A DNA stretch of 64,000 bases, taken from assembly GCF_900240975.1 (NCBI RefSeq), contig NZ_LT968775.1, forward strand, positions 806,001-870,000, in the 5' to 3' direction. The notes under the pieces were generated by a model. That model was not told the DNA's origin and did no database searches. It saw only the letters and a list, made by a program, of their open reading frames with translations. Made by a program: the position numbers and the translations under genes. Positions 1 to 9,543 of this stretch are shown here, piece by piece (position 1 is the stretch's first letter; each line of letters starts with the position of its first letter). This DNA comes from Mycobacterium sp. 4858 (GTDB lineage Bacteria; Actinomycetota; Actinomycetes; Mycobacteriales; Mycobacteriaceae).

Positions 1-84
1 GCGCCGGAAGCCTATGCCCTGTACGGCCTTTCGCGCCTGGCGCCGCAAGGCCTGCGCAACTTCGCGCGGATGCGGGTGATCTGA
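1..84 (+). CDS. C-terminal end of an EphD-like short-chain dehydrogenase/epoxide hydrolase (partial)
   Basis: The window opens inside a plus-strand reading frame whose last 27 codons run to a TGA at 82-84 and end in FARMRVI. The gene begins outside the window, so only this tail can be read. In M. tuberculosis the gene beside pepB on this strand is ephD, a fusion of an alpha/beta-hydrolase and a short-chain dehydrogenase. An EYALY..LSR..P type tail suits an SDR C-terminus. The assignment rests mainly on synteny; the sequence shows only an open frame with mycobacterial codon use. Confidence 0.45.
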   Translation, partial: APEAYALYGLSRLAPQGLRNFARMRVI

Positions 85-91
85 CGCGCCT

Positions 92-436
92 TTAGATGCC
101 CGTCCGCGCGGCGCCCTGGCGGCCAGTCAGCAGCGTCCCGCCGATCGCGATCAGCCCGACGACGGCCAGCGGGATCGACCACATGCGCCGGCTGCCCACC
201 GAGGACTGGCACTGCGCCACGTAATCGGTGTGCGGGACGACCTGGTTGAGGATCGGGATGTTCGCCACGCTGTTGTTGTTCGCGCTTCTGGCCGCGGACA
301 GGTCCGTGGCCACGGCGTTCCCGCACCCGATCGAATGGCCGTTGCCGTCCGAAATCGAGACCGGCGCCAGCAGCCCGATCACGCCGGCCAGCAAAAGCAC
401 GGCCCCCACTCCGAGGATCAACCGTCGCACCGTCAC
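92..436 (-). CDS. Small two-pass membrane protein of unknown function
   Basis: I do not recognise this 114-residue protein. The GTG start at 436 is chosen because a purine-rich AAAGGCGAG lies just upstream and translation opens straight into a hydrophobic segment (about residues 5-24). A second membrane segment lies near residues 87-106, ahead of a short basic tail. The roughly 60 residues between them carry two cysteines (SIGCGN and VAQCQS) that could pair if the loop is outside the cell. The gene is divergent from the SRPBCC gene and ends 7 bp after the EphD-like gene. It has no counterpart at this position in M. tuberculosis. Confidence 0.6.
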   Translation of the reverse strand: MTVRRLILGVGAVLLLAGVIGLLAPVSISDGNGHSIGCGNAVATDLSAARSANNNSVANIPILNQVVPHTDYVAQCQSSVGSRRMWSIPLAVVGLIAIGGTLLTGRQGAARTGI

Positions 437-571
437 GATCTCGCCTTTCTTCGTACGGGTTTTCGATCGGAGGGAGATTAGCCGCTGCGGGAGGCCGGTA
501 AACGCGAAGTTGACCGGATACAGCGCCCGATTCCTGGGTATTCCGCCGCGATAGCCGAGAGGGGATGCGAC

Positions 572-1024
572 GTGGTGCTGAGTGCGACGCGGGACGTGGC
601 CGCGCCTTGCGAGCGGGTGTGGGAAGTCCTGGCGCAAGGGTGGACCTACACCCAGTGGGTGGTGGGCAACAGCCGCATGCGGGCGGTCGATCCGAACTGG
701 CCGGAGCCCGGCTCCTCGATCCGGCACTCGATCGGGATCTGGCCGTTGGTGATCAACGACGCGACCGTGGTGGAGGAGAGCGAACCGCCGCACAAACTCG
801 TGCTCTGCGCCCGCCTGGGGCCGCTGGGCGCCGCGCGGATCACCATGCTGCTGCATGAGACACCGCAGGGCTGCCGGGTGGAGATGATCGAGGTGCCTGT
901 CGAAGGCCCGATGGGGGCCGTCCCCGATTCGCTCGCGTTGGCCGCGGCCTATCCGCGCAACAAGGAGTGCCTGTGGCGGCTGGGGGCACTGGCGGAGCGC
1001 AAGGTGCCCAGCCAGGTGAAATGA
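572..1024 (+). CDS. SRPBCC (START/polyketide cyclase-like) family protein
   Basis: A 150-residue protein with the opening typical of small SRPBCC proteins: a beta strand (LSATRDVAAPCERVWEVL) leading into a helix that holds the conserved W, then a W..G...R segment and alternating strands. The family folds into a helix-grip hydrophobic pocket that binds lipids, sterols or polyketides; the ligand cannot be deduced. The GTG at 572 gives a usual length. The stop overlaps the start of the next gene as ATGA (1021-1024), so the two are probably translated together and the pocket may serve the substrate of the neighbouring oxidoreductase. That link is inference. Confidence 0.75.
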   Translation: MVLSATRDVAAPCERVWEVLAQGWTYTQWVVGNSRMRAVDPNWPEPGSSIRHSIGIWPLVINDATVVEESEPPHKLVLCARLGPLGAARITMLLHETPQGCRVEMIEVPVEGPMGAVPDSLALAAAYPRNKECLWRLGALAERKVPSQVK

Positions 1025-2622
1025 ACGTGCGGGACACCGCCGACGCCGTCGTCATCGGGGCGGGACACCACGGGCTGGTCGCCGCCTCGATGCTCGCCGA
1101 CGCCGGGTGGGACGTGGTGGTGCTCGAGGCCCAGCCGGAACCGGGCGGCGCGGTGCGCAGCGCCGAGCTGACGCCGGGCTACATCACCGACCTGTTCAGC
1201 TCCTACTACCCGATGACGGTGGCCTCACCCGCGATCGCGGCGCTGGGGCTGGAAGACCACGGCCTGCGGTGGTCACACGCGCCCGCGGTGGTCGGACATC
1301 CGCGCAGCGCGGCCGATGACGACCCGCCCGTCGTCTACCACGACCCCGCCCGCACGGCAACGGAATTCGCGCGCCGGGAACCGGCCGACGGCGACAACTG
1401 GTGGCGGGCAGTCCAGTTGTGGCAGCGGATCAAGGCGCCGCTGCTCGACGCGATGTTGGCGCCCTTCCCACCCGTGCGTCCGCTGATGCGGCTGCTGACC
1501 AAGCTCGGGACCTCCGAGGCGCTCCGGGTGGCGCGGCTGCTGGTGCAGCCGGCCACCACCATGGCCAGCGAGCTGTTCGCCGGGGAGGCGCCGCGAGTGA
1601 TGCTGTTGGGCAACGCGATGCACGCCGACGTCCCGCCGGACGCCCCGATCAGCGGCGCCATGGGGTTCCTGATGACGATGCTGGCCCAAGACTGCGGCTG
1701 GCCCGTGCCGGTCGGGGGTTCCGGGCAGTTGACGGCCGCCCTGGTCAACCGCGCCCGCTCCGCGGGCGCGCGAATCGAGTGCAATCAGAACGTGTCCCGC
1801 ATCGAGGTGCGCGGCGGCCGTGCGGTGGGGGTGACTACGGCAGAGGGGCGCACGGTTGCGGCGCGGCGGGCCGTCGTCGCCGACGTGACGGCGCCGCGGC
1901 TGTTCTGCGACATGTTGCCCGCGGATGCCTTGCCGCCCAAGCTGTTACGCGACCTCGAGCACTTTGTGTGGGATCCCCCGGTGGTGAAGGTCAACTACGC
2001 GCTCGCCCGCCCGGTTCCGTGGCGGGCGGAGAATCTGCACGGCGTGGGCACCGTCCATTTGGGCGCCGACGGCGATGGGCTGGTCCGCTGGATGGCCGAC
2101 CTCAACACCCGGGTGGTGCCCGAGCATCCGTTCATGTTGTTGGGACAGACCACCACGGCCGACCCCAGCAGGTCGCCCGAGGGAACCGAAAGCGTCTGGG
2201 CCTACACGCATTTGCCACGCAATGTCGCCGACGACGCGTCGGCCGACCGGCTCGCCGAAGCGGTGGAGCGGGTCATCGAGGAACATGCGCCGGGCTTCGG
2301 TTCGGCGGTCGTCGAGCGGTTCGTGCAACGGCCGTCGGACCTGGAGGCCAGCGACGCCAACCTGCACATGGGTGCGCTCAACGGCGGCACCGCGCAATTG
2401 CAGCAGATGCTGATCTTCCGTCCTGCGCCCGGCATGGGCCGCGCCGAAACCCCGGTGCAGGGGCTCTATCTGGGCAGCGCGTCGGCGACCCCGGGCGGTT
2501 CGGTGCACGGTGCCTGCGGGCGCAACGCCGCCAACGCCGCGCTGGCCGCCGACGGCGCGACCGGCTGGCCGCGCCGCCAGGTGCAGCGCGCCGTGTTCTC
2601 GCTGCTGACCGGAAGGCGCTAG
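1021..2622 (+). CDS. FAD-dependent oxidoreductase of the phytoene dehydrogenase/CrtI-related family
   Basis: 533 residues from the ATG that overlaps the preceding stop. The N-terminus has a Rossmann dinucleotide-binding fold, VVIGAGHHGLVAASMLA at about residues 11-27, ending in an acidic VVVLEAQ strand and a GGAVRS motif. The C-terminus has the second FAD-contact motif (LYLGSASATPGGSVHGACG, near 483-501). This layout marks the phytoene-desaturase-like group, which in mycobacteria includes Rv3829c-type proteins of unknown substrate. FAD binding is well supported. A carotenoid or lipid substrate is a guess: no phytoene synthase or cyclase gene is present. It ends 8 bp from the convergent pepB. 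Confidence 0.8.
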   Translation: MNVRDTADAVVIGAGHHGLVAASMLADAGWDVVVLEAQPEPGGAVRSAELTPGYITDLFSSYYPMTVASPAIAALGLEDHGLRWSHAPAVVGHPRSAADDDPPVVYHDPARTATEFARREPADGDNWWRAVQLWQRIKAPLLDAMLAPFPPVRPLMRLLTKLGTSEALRVARLLVQPATTMASELFAGEAPRVMLLGNAMHADVPPDAPISGAMGFLMTMLAQDCGWPVPVGGSGQLTAALVNRARSAGARIECNQNVSRIEVRGGRAVGVTTAEGRTVAARRAVVADVTAPRLFCDMLPADALPPKLLRDLEHFVWDPPVVKVNYALARPVPWRAENLHGVGTVHLGADGDGLVRWMADLNTRVVPEHPFMLLGQTTTADPSRSPEGTESVWAYTHLPRNVADDASADRLAEAVERVIEEHAPGFGSAVVERFVQRPSDLEASDANLHMGALNGGTAQLQQMLIFRPAPGMGRAETPVQGLYLGSASATPGGSVHGACGRNAANAALAADGATGWPRRQVQRAVFSLLTGRR

Positions 2623-2629
2623 CCGTTCA

Positions 2630-4177
2630 CTAGCCCTTTTCGCAGATGTCTTCGAGCACCGCGAACATGGTGCGGGTCGGCACACCGGTGCCGCCCTTGG
2701 GCGTGTAGCCCCACGGGCCGCTGGTGTTGTACGCCGGGCCGGCCACGTCGATGTGCGCCCAGCCCACGCCCTCGGCGACGAATTCGCGCAGGAACACCCC
2801 CGCCACCAGCATGCCGGCGAAGCGCTGCCCGCTGATGTTGGACAGGTCCGCGACGGTCGACTTCAGGTCGTCCTTGAGCTCGTCGGGCAGCGGCATCGGC
2901 CAGCCGTTCTCGCCCACCCGCTGCGAGATCGCCGCGACGCGGTCGCGGAACTCGTCGCTGCCCATCACCCCGGGGATGCGGGCGCCCAACGCCACCGTCT
3001 GCGCGCCCGTCAGCGTGGACGTCTCGATCAGGTAGTCCGGGTTGTCCTCGCACGCCCGCACGATGGCGTCGGCGAGGATCAGCCGGCCCTCGGCGTCGGT
3101 GTTCTGCACCTCGACGGTGATCCCGCCGTACTGCGTCAACACGTCGCCCGGACGCTGCGCCGTGCCCGACGGCATGTTCTCGGCCATCGGCACGGTGGCG
3201 ATCACGTCGATCGGCAACCGCAGCTGCGCCGCCAGCGCCACGGTGGCGATGACCGCGGCCGCGCCGCCCATGTCCGAGGTCATGTGGTGCATCGACGCCG
3301 CCGGCTTGATCGAGATGCCGCCGGTGTCGAACGTGATGCCCTTGCCGACCAACGCGACCCGCTTCGCCTGCTTCGGCTTCTTGGCCAGCTTCGACCCCCG
3401 GTGGGTCAGCCGCACCAGCCGTGGCGGCCTCGACGAGCCCTGGCCGACCCCGATCACGCCGCCATAACCCGCCTTCTGCAGCGCCTTCTCGTCGAGCACC
3501 TCGACCTCGAGACCCACGGACTCACCCAGTGACCTTGCGCGCCTGGCGAATTCGGCGGGAAACAGGTGGCTCGGCGGCGTGTTGACGAAGTCGCGGGCGG
3601 TGGCCACCGCGGTCGCCACGGCCGCGCCGTGGGCGCTGGCGGCTTTGGCCTCCTTCGCGGCCGACAGCACGGTGATCTTGCGCAGCCCTTTGTCTTTCGG
3701 CGCGGTCTTGCCGCTGCGGAAATCGGTGAACCGGTAGCTGCCGAGGATGAATCCCTCGACGGCCGCCGAGCAGACGTCGGCGTCGAAGTCACCGGGCAGC
3801 GTGAGGAGCACCGCCTCGGCGGTGCCCAGCGACCGCGCCGCCACACCGGCGGCCCGACGGATCGTGTCGGCGGGCCACTCGGGTCGCGGTTTACCCAGTC
3901 CGATCGCCAGCACGCTGGACACCGGCAGCGACGGCACCACCAGGCGGTGGACCTGCTCGCTGCCGCCGGTGGCCTCCAGGGCCCGCAGGCCGGATTCGAT
4001 TTCGGCGACCGCGTCGGCCGGCAGCGGCGACCCACCCGGGGCCACCACCGCGCCCGGCCTGTCCTCGTCGCCGGTCGAGACGACCGGCACGATCAATACC
4101 GACGAGCCCACCGCCCGTTTGGGCAGCGACGCGGCGACGTTGACGGCGGGGCCTTGATAGCTCAAATCGGTGGTCAC
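2630..4177 (-). CDS. pepB: Leucyl aminopeptidase (M17 family, cytosolic)
   Basis: 515 residues, matching mycobacterial PepB (Rv2213). The C-terminal catalytic domain has the M17 metal and active-site segments: KGITFDTGG (K279, D284), the SDMGGAA stretch (D302) and NTDAEGRL (359-366), whose Asp and Glu bind the second metal. The N-terminal half is the less conserved macro-like domain that holds the hexamer together. The enzyme removes N-terminal leucine and related residues from peptides and probably recycles amino acids in the cytosol. Translation starts at GTG 4177. There is no Shine-Dalgarno sequence, but a -10 element sits 8 nt upstream, so the message is probably leaderless. It follows the adenylate cyclase gene on the same strand. 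Confidence 0.93.
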   Translation of the reverse strand: MTTDLSYQGPAVNVAASLPKRAVGSSVLIVPVVSTGDEDRPGAVVAPGGSPLPADAVAEIESGLRALEATGGSEQVHRLVVPSLPVSSVLAIGLGKPRPEWPADTIRRAAGVAARSLGTAEAVLLTLPGDFDADVCSAAVEGFILGSYRFTDFRSGKTAPKDKGLRKITVLSAAKEAKAASAHGAAVATAVATARDFVNTPPSHLFPAEFARRARSLGESVGLEVEVLDEKALQKAGYGGVIGVGQGSSRPPRLVRLTHRGSKLAKKPKQAKRVALVGKGITFDTGGISIKPAASMHHMTSDMGGAAAVIATVALAAQLRLPIDVIATVPMAENMPSGTAQRPGDVLTQYGGITVEVQNTDAEGRLILADAIVRACEDNPDYLIETSTLTGAQTVALGARIPGVMGSDEFRDRVAAISQRVGENGWPMPLPDELKDDLKSTVADLSNISGQRFAGMLVAGVFLREFVAEGVGWAHIDVAGPAYNTSGPWGYTPKGGTGVPTRTMFAVLEDICEKG

Positions 4178-4185
4178 GGCCTTTT

Positions 4186-4191
4186 ACCCTA
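4186..4191 (-). promoter_or_regulatory. -10 element of a probable leaderless pepB promoter
   Basis: On the minus strand the hexamer is TAGGGT, followed by 8 nt and then the GTG start of pepB. This spacing matches leaderless mycobacterial SigA promoters. The hexamer overlaps the TAG stop of the upstream adenylate cyclase gene, so pepB can be transcribed independently of it. I see no clear -35 box. Confidence 0.5.
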
Positions 4192-5313
4192 ATCGGCGGG
4201 GCCCGCGCCGGGATCGGCGGCGCCCCCGGCCTGCAGCTCGAAGGCGATCACGGGGTCGTCGAAACCCTTGAGGTCAAAGGGGCCACGGGCCGTGGCCGGC
4301 CAGTCCGGCAATTGCTCGTGCAGCGCCGAGTCGGCCAGGATCTGGCACGGGGACGCGGCCCCGACCAGACGCGCCGCCAGGTTGACCGGGCCGCCGAAGT
4401 AGTCCCCGTTGATCGCCAGCACGCTGCCGTACGCGAGGCCGGCCCGGACCTGCAGACCCTCCTCGCGGGCCCGCGGATGGTCGACGAGGTCGACCGCCGC
4501 CCTGGCCAGGCGTTCCGGTGACGCGCTCACCCACATCACCTCGTCGCCGATGAACTTCACCACCCGGCCGCCGTCGCGATGCACCACGTCCGCCACGGTG
4601 CCGGCGAACTCGTTGAGCAAGTCCGAAAGCTGCGCGGGGGTCAGAGCGCGGGTGAGCACGGTGAAGCCGGATAGATCCGCAAAACCGATGCCGCACACCA
4701 CGCTCGCCGAGGTGTCGCGAAGGACGCCCTCGAAGTGGGTACGGGCGCTGGTCAGGTGGTGGCGGTGAACGACGTCGATCAGCGCCGAAATCCTCGGCAC
4801 GAACTCCGCGACCGCCCGGTAGGCCTGCGCCGTGGCGAGCTCGTCGTTGGTGTAGGTCATCTGGATGTCCGGCGTCCCGGCCCGGATCGCCGTCGACTCC
4901 GCCTCGGCGAGGCGGGCCATCGCGGCGCCGAGCACCCGCAGCATTCCGGACGCGCCGTCCTCACCCACCACCGTCTTCAGGGCGACCCAGGTCGCCAGCG
5001 CGTCGACGTCGGCCTGGCTCAGCACCGCAACGTCGGGGCCGGCGACGGTCAGGCCGAGCAAACCCCACGCCTGGGCGACCTCCTCGGGCGAGAGGCCGAG
5101 CTGTTCGGCCGCGGTCGCCATCGTGTGGATCGGGCGCCCCGACCACTGCAGGACGTCACCGGCGAGCCCGAACAGCCGTCCGCGCCGTTCGGCCTCCACC
5201 ATCTCCTCGGCGGTGAAGCCGAGTTCGTCCAGGTACTTGATCAGGTCGGCCCGCTCCCGCGCGCGAGAGATTCCGGCGGCCTCAAGCGCTTCGAAGTCGG
5301 GGGAATCGACCAC
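4189..5313 (-). CDS. Class III adenylate cyclase with N-terminal autoregulatory domain (Rv2212-type)
   Basis: 374 residues. The C-terminal half is a class III nucleotide cyclase domain (about residues 205-365). FADLSGFT contains the first metal-binding Asp (D213); KFIGDEVM contains the adenine-specifying Lys (K253) and the second Asp (D257). The N-terminal 190 residues are helical and lack membrane segments, as in Rv2212, a soluble pH- and fatty-acid-modulated cyclase. The product is cAMP from ATP. It starts at GTG 5313, diverging from gcvT with 41 bp between starts, so the two promoters are packed together. It lies head-to-tail with pepB; any functional link between them is unknown. Confidence 0.88.
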   Translation of the reverse strand: MVDSPDFEALEAAGISRARERADLIKYLDELGFTAEEMVEAERRGRLFGLAGDVLQWSGRPIHTMATAAEQLGLSPEEVAQAWGLLGLTVAGPDVAVLSQADVDALATWVALKTVVGEDGASGMLRVLGAAMARLAEAESTAIRAGTPDIQMTYTNDELATAQAYRAVAEFVPRISALIDVVHRHHLTSARTHFEGVLRDTSASVVCGIGFADLSGFTVLTRALTPAQLSDLLNEFAGTVADVVHRDGGRVVKFIGDEVMWVSASPERLARAAVDLVDHPRAREEGLQVRAGLAYGSVLAINGDYFGGPVNLAARLVGAASPCQILADSALHEQLPDWPATARGPFDLKGFDDPVIAFELQAGGAADPGAGPAD

Positions 5314-5340
5314 CCACCCAAGTGTGCCAGCACCCGCGAT

Positions 5341-5346
5341 TAGGGT
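5341..5346 (+). promoter_or_regulatory. -10 element of a probable leaderless gcvT promoter
   Basis: TAGGGT lies 8 nt before the GTG of gcvT, with no Shine-Dalgarno between them. It sits in the 41-bp gap shared with the divergent adenylate cyclase gene. This fits leaderless initiation at or next to the start codon. Confidence 0.5.
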
Positions 5347-5354
5347 GAATCGTC

Positions 5355-6455
5355 GTGACCGATGACCTACAGCATGGCCCGTTGGAAGAGCGCCACCGCG
5401 ACCTGGGGGCCAGCTTCGCCGAGTTCAGCGGCTGGCTGATGCCGGTGTCGTACGCCGGCACCGTCAGCGAGCACAACGCCACCCGCAACGCGGTCGGTCT
5501 GTTCGACGTCAGCCACCTCGGTAAGGCGTTGATCCGTGGGCCGGGAGCGGCCGCATTCGTCAACTCCACGCTTACCAACGACTTGAGCCGCATCGGTCCG
5601 GGCAAGGCGCAATACACGTTGTGCTGCACCGAATCCGGCGGCGTCATCGACGACCTGATCGCCTACTACGTCAGCGACGACGAGATCTTCCTGGTGCCCA
5701 ACGCGGCCAACACCGCCGCGGTGGTCGAGGCGCTGCGGGCGGCCGCTGACTCCGCTGGGCTGACCATCACCAACGAACATCGCTCCTACGCGGTGCTGGC
5801 GGTGCAGGGGCCGCGCTCGACGGAGGTGCTCGGCGAGCTGGGCCTGCCGACCGGCATGGATTACATGGGTTACGCCGACGCCTCCTACGCGGGCGTGCCG
5901 GTGCGGGTATGCCGGACCGGATACACCGGAGAGCACGGCTACGAGCTGCTGCCGCCGTGGGACTCCGCGGGCGTGGTGTTCGACGCGCTGGCCGCGGCGG
6001 TCCGCGCCGCCGGCGGCGAGCCCGCCGGCCTGGGCGCCCGCGACACGCTGCGCACCGAGATGGGCTACCCGCTGCACGGGCACGAACTGGGGCTGGACAT
6101 TTCGCCGCTGCAGGCCCGATGCGGCTGGGCGATCGGGTGGAAGAAGGACGCCTTCTTCGGCCGCGACGCGCTGCTGGCGGAGAAGGCGGTGGGGCCGCGG
6201 CGGCTGCTGCGCGGGCTACGGATGGTCGGCCGCGGTGTGCTGCGCCCCGGGCTGACGGTGCTCGCCGGCGACACGCCGGTCGGGGTCACCACGTCGGGGA
6301 CCTTCTCCCCGACGCTGCAAGTCGGCATCGGGCTGGCGCTGATCGACGCCGACGCCGGGATCGACGACGGCCAGCACCTCACCGTCGACATCCGCGGGCG
6401 CGCCGCCGAATGCGAAGTGGTGCGGCCGCCCTTCGTCGAAGCGAAAACCCGGTGA
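5355..6455 (+). CDS. gcvT: Glycine cleavage system T protein (aminomethyltransferase)
   Basis: 366 residues, the usual length. GcvT moves the methylene group from the aminomethyl-lipoyl arm of GcvH to tetrahydrofolate and releases ammonia. Family marks include the [13 protein letters not shown] opening, LFDVSHLGK near residue 50, the central [13 protein letters not shown] (about 185-198) and the GLGARDTLR segment that shapes the folate channel. The rest of the glycine cleavage system is not in this window; in mycobacteria it is encoded elsewhere. The gene stops 53 bp before ilvE, which has its own promoter, so the two may be transcribed both together and separately. Confidence 0.93.
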   Translation: MTDDLQHGPLEERHRDLGASFAEFSGWLMPVSYAGTVSEHNATRNAVGLFDVSHLGKALIRGPGAAAFVNSTLTNDLSRIGPGKAQYTLCCTESGGVIDDLIAYYVSDDEIFLVPNAANTAAVVEALRAAADSAGLTITNEHRSYAVLAVQGPRSTEVLGELGLPTGMDYMGYADASYAGVPVRVCRTGYTGEHGYELLPPWDSAGVVFDALAAAVRAAGGEPAGLGARDTLRTEMGYPLHGHELGLDISPLQARCGWAIGWKKDAFFGRDALLAEKAVGPRRLLRGLRMVGRGVLRPGLTVLAGDTPVGVTTSGTFSPTLQVGIGLALIDADAGIDDGQHLTVDIRGRAAECEVVRPPFVEAKTR

Positions 6456-6495
6456 TGCCGCAGGTTCAGGTGAAAAGCCCGGTCGCAGGCGGATA

Positions 6496-6501
6496 TACAA
6501 T
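6496..6501 (+). promoter_or_regulatory. -10 element of a probable leaderless ilvE promoter
   Basis: TACAAT (TANNNT class), followed by exactly 7 nt and the ATG at 6509. No ribosome-binding site lies between them. This is one of the cleanest leaderless signatures in the window and gives ilvE a start independent of gcvT. Confidence 0.55.
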
Positions 6502-6508
6502 CAGCCCC

Positions 6509-7615
6509 ATGACCAGCGGCTCCCTCGAGTTCACGGTTTCGCGCTCGGCCAACCCCACGTCCGACGCGGACCGCGAAGCCATCCTGGCCGAGCCCGGTTT
6601 CGGCAAGTACTTCACCGACCACATGGTGTCGATCGATTACGACGACGAGCGGGGCTGGCACAACGCGCGCGTCATGCCGTACGGCCCGATCGAGCTGGAC
6701 CCGTCGGCGATCGTGCTGCACTACGCGCAGGAGATCTTCGAAGGGCTCAAGGCCTACCGCTGGGCGGACGGCTCGGTCGTGTCGTTCCGCGCCGAGGCCA
6801 ACGCCGCCCGGCTGAGGTCGTCGGCGCGCCGGCTCGCGATGCCCGAGCTGCCCGACGAACTGTTCATGGGCTCGCTGTGTCAGCTCGTCGCCGTCGACAA
6901 GGCCTGGGTTCCCGCCGCCGGCGGCGAGGAGGCGTTGTATCTGCGCCCGTTCATGATCGCCACCGAGCCCGGGCTGGGCGTGCGGCCGTCGAAGCGGTAC
7001 CGGTACCTGCTGATCGCGTCCCCGGCCGGGGCGTACTTCAAGGGCGGGATCAACCCCGTCACGGTGTGGGTGTCGACGGACTACGTGCGGGCCAGCCCCG
7101 GCGGCACCGGCGCGGCCAAGTTCGGCGGCAACTACGCCGCCTCCCTGCTGGCGCAGGCCGAGGCCGCCGCGCACGGGTGCGACCAGGTGGTGTGGCTGGA
7201 CGCCGTCGAACGGCGCTTCGTCGAGGAGATGGGCGGCATGAACATCTTCTTCGTGTTCGGCAGCGGCGGGTCGGCGCGGTTGGTCACCCCGGAGCTGTCC
7301 GGCTCGCTGTTGCCGGGGATCACCCGGGATTCGTTGCTGCAGTTGGCGATTGACGCCGGATTCTCGGTCGAGGAACGCAAGATCGACATCGACGAGTGGC
7401 AGAAGAAGGCGGCCGCCGGTGAGATCACCGAGGTGTTCGCCTGCGGCACCGCCGCCGTGATCACCCCGGTCTCGAACGTGAAGTACGGCGACACCGAGTT
7501 CACCGTCGCCGACGGCCAGCCCGGCGAGGTGACGATGGCGCTGCGCGACACGCTGACCGGAATCCAGCGGGGGACCTTCGCCGACACCCATGGCTGGATG
7601 GCCAGGCTGGGCTAG
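6509..7615 (+). CDS. ilvE: Branched-chain amino-acid aminotransferase
   Basis: 368 residues, identical in length to M. tuberculosis IlvE. A fold-type IV PLP enzyme that makes leucine, isoleucine and valine from their 2-oxo acids with glutamate as donor. The cofactor lysine is K204 in [11 protein letters not shown]. The [12 protein letters not shown] segment and the GTAAVITPV loop near the C-terminus bind the phosphate and substrate carboxylate. The ATG at 6509 fits both the family length and the -10 hexamer 7 nt upstream. The gene converges on cobS and is followed by paired hairpins that may end transcription from both sides. Confidence 0.95.
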   Translation: MTSGSLEFTVSRSANPTSDADREAILAEPGFGKYFTDHMVSIDYDDERGWHNARVMPYGPIELDPSAIVLHYAQEIFEGLKAYRWADGSVVSFRAEANAARLRSSARRLAMPELPDELFMGSLCQLVAVDKAWVPAAGGEEALYLRPFMIATEPGLGVRPSKRYRYLLIASPAGAYFKGGINPVTVWVSTDYVRASPGGTGAAKFGGNYAASLLAQAEAAAHGCDQVVWLDAVERRFVEEMGGMNIFFVFGSGGSARLVTPELSGSLLPGITRDSLLQLAIDAGFSVEERKIDIDEWQKKAAAGEITEVFACGTAAVITPVSNVKYGDTEFTVADGQPGEVTMALRDTLTGIQRGTFADTHGWMARLG

Positions 7616-7624
7616 GGGCCGGTG

Positions 7625-7683
7625 GGCCGAACGTGAAGTTGGTTTCACGTTCGGCCGCGAGCGTGAAGATAAGTTCACACTCG
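7625..7683. terminator. Two tandem inverted repeats between convergent ilvE and cobS
   Basis: The first hairpin has perfect 13-bp arms (GGCCGAACGTGAA, 7625-7637, and its complement 7644-7656) around a 6-nt loop. The second has 10-bp arms (7658-7667 and 7674-7683) with one mismatch, again with a 6-nt loop. Both share the core CGTGAA-N6-TTCAC. There is no U tract, so this is not a classical intrinsic terminator. The site between two convergent genes still suggests bidirectional termination, or a member of an intergenic repeat family. Confidence 0.5.
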
Positions 7684-7735
7684 TGGGTTGGCTAACCGCA
7701 CCGAGCCCGAGCGCCCGGCCAGCCGGGCGCTCGCC

Positions 7736-8491
7736 CTAGAACCGCACCAGTCCGGCGAGCGTCACGGCCGCCACCGTCGTCGTCAGCTCGATGACGGCGC
7801 CCAGCACGTCACCGGTGATGCCGCCGAAGCGGCGCACGCAGTGCCACACCAGCACCGCGCCGCAGCACAGGCCCGCCAACACCGCGACCGGGCCCTGCCA
7901 CGGCCGCGGTCCCCCCGCCGGCGAGACGGCGAGCAGCACCGCGACCCAGGCCGCCACCACGATCACCGGCTGGCTGCCGGCCACCCGCACCCCCAGGGCG
8001 CTGCCGGCGGCCGCCGGCACCGAACGGCGGCCGGCTGCCACCGCGGCGATCCGGCCGGCGAACACCACCACGGCGACGCCGACGATTCCCGGCCTGCCCG
8101 CCGCCCCGAGCGCCGCGAACGCCAGGCCCTGCAGCGCGATCACCAAGACGACGGCCGCCGCGCCGAACGGCCCGGTCGACCCGTCGCGCATCACCGCCAG
8201 CGCCCGCTCGGGCGGCCCGTAACAGCCCAGCCCGTCGGCCGTGTCGGCCACACCGTCGATGTGCAGGCCGCGCGTCGCCAGCAGCAGTGCCGCGACCGCG
8301 ACCAGGCCGGACAACGGGCTGGACGCCCCGAACGCCCAGGCCCCGCCCCACGTCACGGCCGCGGCCAAGGCGCCCAGGGCCGCGCCCACCACCGGCAGCG
8401 CCGTCATGGCGCCGCGGCCCATCCGGGCGCCGTGCGAACGCGGGACGGGCAGCACCGTGCCGAACGCGAAAGCCGTTGCCAGCGAACGCAT
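7736..8491 (-). CDS. cobS: Adenosylcobinamide-GDP ribazoletransferase (cobalamin synthase)
   Basis: 251 residues of mainly hydrophobic helices, as expected for the polytopic CobS membrane enzyme, which joins adenosylcobinamide-GDP to alpha-ribazole in the last assembly step of coenzyme B12. The signature [14 protein letters not shown], with its Asp-rich metal site, is at about residues 75-88, followed by [10 protein letters not shown]. The ATG at 8491 starts [17 protein letters not shown], the normal N-terminus. It overlaps the stop of cobT by one base (TGATG), so translation is probably coupled. Confidence 0.92.
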   Translation of the reverse strand: MRSLATAFAFGTVLPVPRSHGARMGRGAMTALPVVGAALGALAAAVTWGGAWAFGASSPLSGLVAVAALLLATRGLHIDGVADTADGLGCYGPPERALAVMRDGSTGPFGAAAVVLVIALQGLAFAALGAAGRPGIVGVAVVVFAGRIAAVAAGRRSVPAAAGSALGVRVAGSQPVIVVAAWVAVLLAVSPAGGPRPWQGPVAVLAGLCCGAVLVWHCVRRFGGITGDVLGAVIELTTTVAAVTLAGLVRF

Positions 8492-9543
8492 CACGGTGGG
8501 GGAGCGGCCCGCTCGGAGACCCCCGCCTGCGCGAACGTGGCCATCGACGCGCACGTGGCCACCGCGGCGCGCAGCACCGGCAGCGCCAGCGCGGCGCCGC
8601 TTCCCTCACCCAGCCGCATCCGCAGATCCAGGATCGGCTCCAGGCCGAGCTCGGCCAGCGCCAGGGCATGACCCGGCTCGGTGGAGCGATGACCGGCCTG
8701 CCACCACAGCCGCGCGCCGGGAGCCAGCCGCTCGGCGACCAACGCGGCGGCCGTCACCGCCATCCCGTCGAGCAACAGCGGGGTGCGCCGCACCGCGGCC
8801 TGCGCGCAGAAGCCGGCGATCGCGGCCAGGTCGGCGCCGCCGCCGCGGCGCAGCAACGCCACCGGGTCGGGCAGCACCGGCCGCGTCCGGAACAGGGCGT
8901 CGCGCACCGCGGCCGTCTTGCGCGCCCATCCGGCGTCGTCGATCCCGGTGCCGAAGCCCACCACCGCGACCGGCTCGGTGTTCGTCAGCGCCGCCACCAG
9001 CACCGCCGCCGGGGTGGTGTTTCCGATCCCCATGTCCCCGGCGATGAGCAGGTCGGCGCCCGAGTCGACCTCCTCGTCGGCGATGGCGCGGCCCGCGGCG
9101 ATCGCTGCGACGGTCTCGTCGTGGGTGAGGGCGTCTTCGACCGCGATGTCGCCGCTGCCGCGGCGCACCTTGTGCGCATCGATCCGCCCCGCCGGCGCGT
9201 CGCCCGCCACCGCCAGGTCCGCGACGCGCACCGTCGCCCCGGCGAGGTCGGCCAGCACGTTGATCGCCGCCCCGCCGGCCTCGAAGTTGGCGACCATCTG
9301 GGTGGTCACTTCCGGCGGGTAGGCCGATACCCCGGACCGGGCGACGCCGTGGTCACCGGCGAACACCACCACCCGGGCGCGCTCGAATTGCCTTGGCGGA
9401 CAATGACCCTGGCACGACGCGATCCACACCGAGAGGTCCTCGAGGCGGCCCAGCGCGCCCCTCGGCTTGGTCAGGGTGTCCTGGCGGGCGCGGGCGGCAG
9501 CGGCGACGCCCGCATCGGGCGGCGATACCGGGGCGAATTCCAT
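8491..9543 (-). CDS. cobT: Nicotinate-nucleotide-dimethylbenzimidazole phosphoribosyltransferase
   Basis: 350 residues. CobT makes alpha-ribazole phosphate from dimethylbenzimidazole and nicotinate mononucleotide, the lower-ligand branch of B12 synthesis. Family marks are [14 protein letters not shown] near the N-terminus, [19 protein letters not shown], the [14 protein letters not shown] loop, and a late glutamate in [20 protein letters not shown] that matches the catalytic base region. The ATG at 9543 shares a base with the cobU stop (TGATG), and the gene ends in the same way on cobS. This gives a compact cobU-cobT-cobS operon. Confidence 0.93.
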   Translation of the reverse strand: MEFAPVSPPDAGVAAAARARQDTLTKPRGALGRLEDLSVWIASCQGHCPPRQFERARVVVFAGDHGVARSGVSAYPPEVTTQMVANFEAGGAAINVLADLAGATVRVADLAVAGDAPAGRIDAHKVRRGSGDIAVEDALTHDETVAAIAAGRAIADEEVDSGADLLIAGDMGIGNTTPAAVLVAALTNTEPVAVVGFGTGIDDAGWARKTAAVRDALFRTRPVLPDPVALLRRGGGADLAAIAGFCAQAAVRRTPLLLDGMAVTAAALVAERLAPGARLWWQAGHRSTEPGHALALAELGLEPILDLRMRLGEGSGAALALPVLRAAVATCASMATFAQAGVSERAAPPP

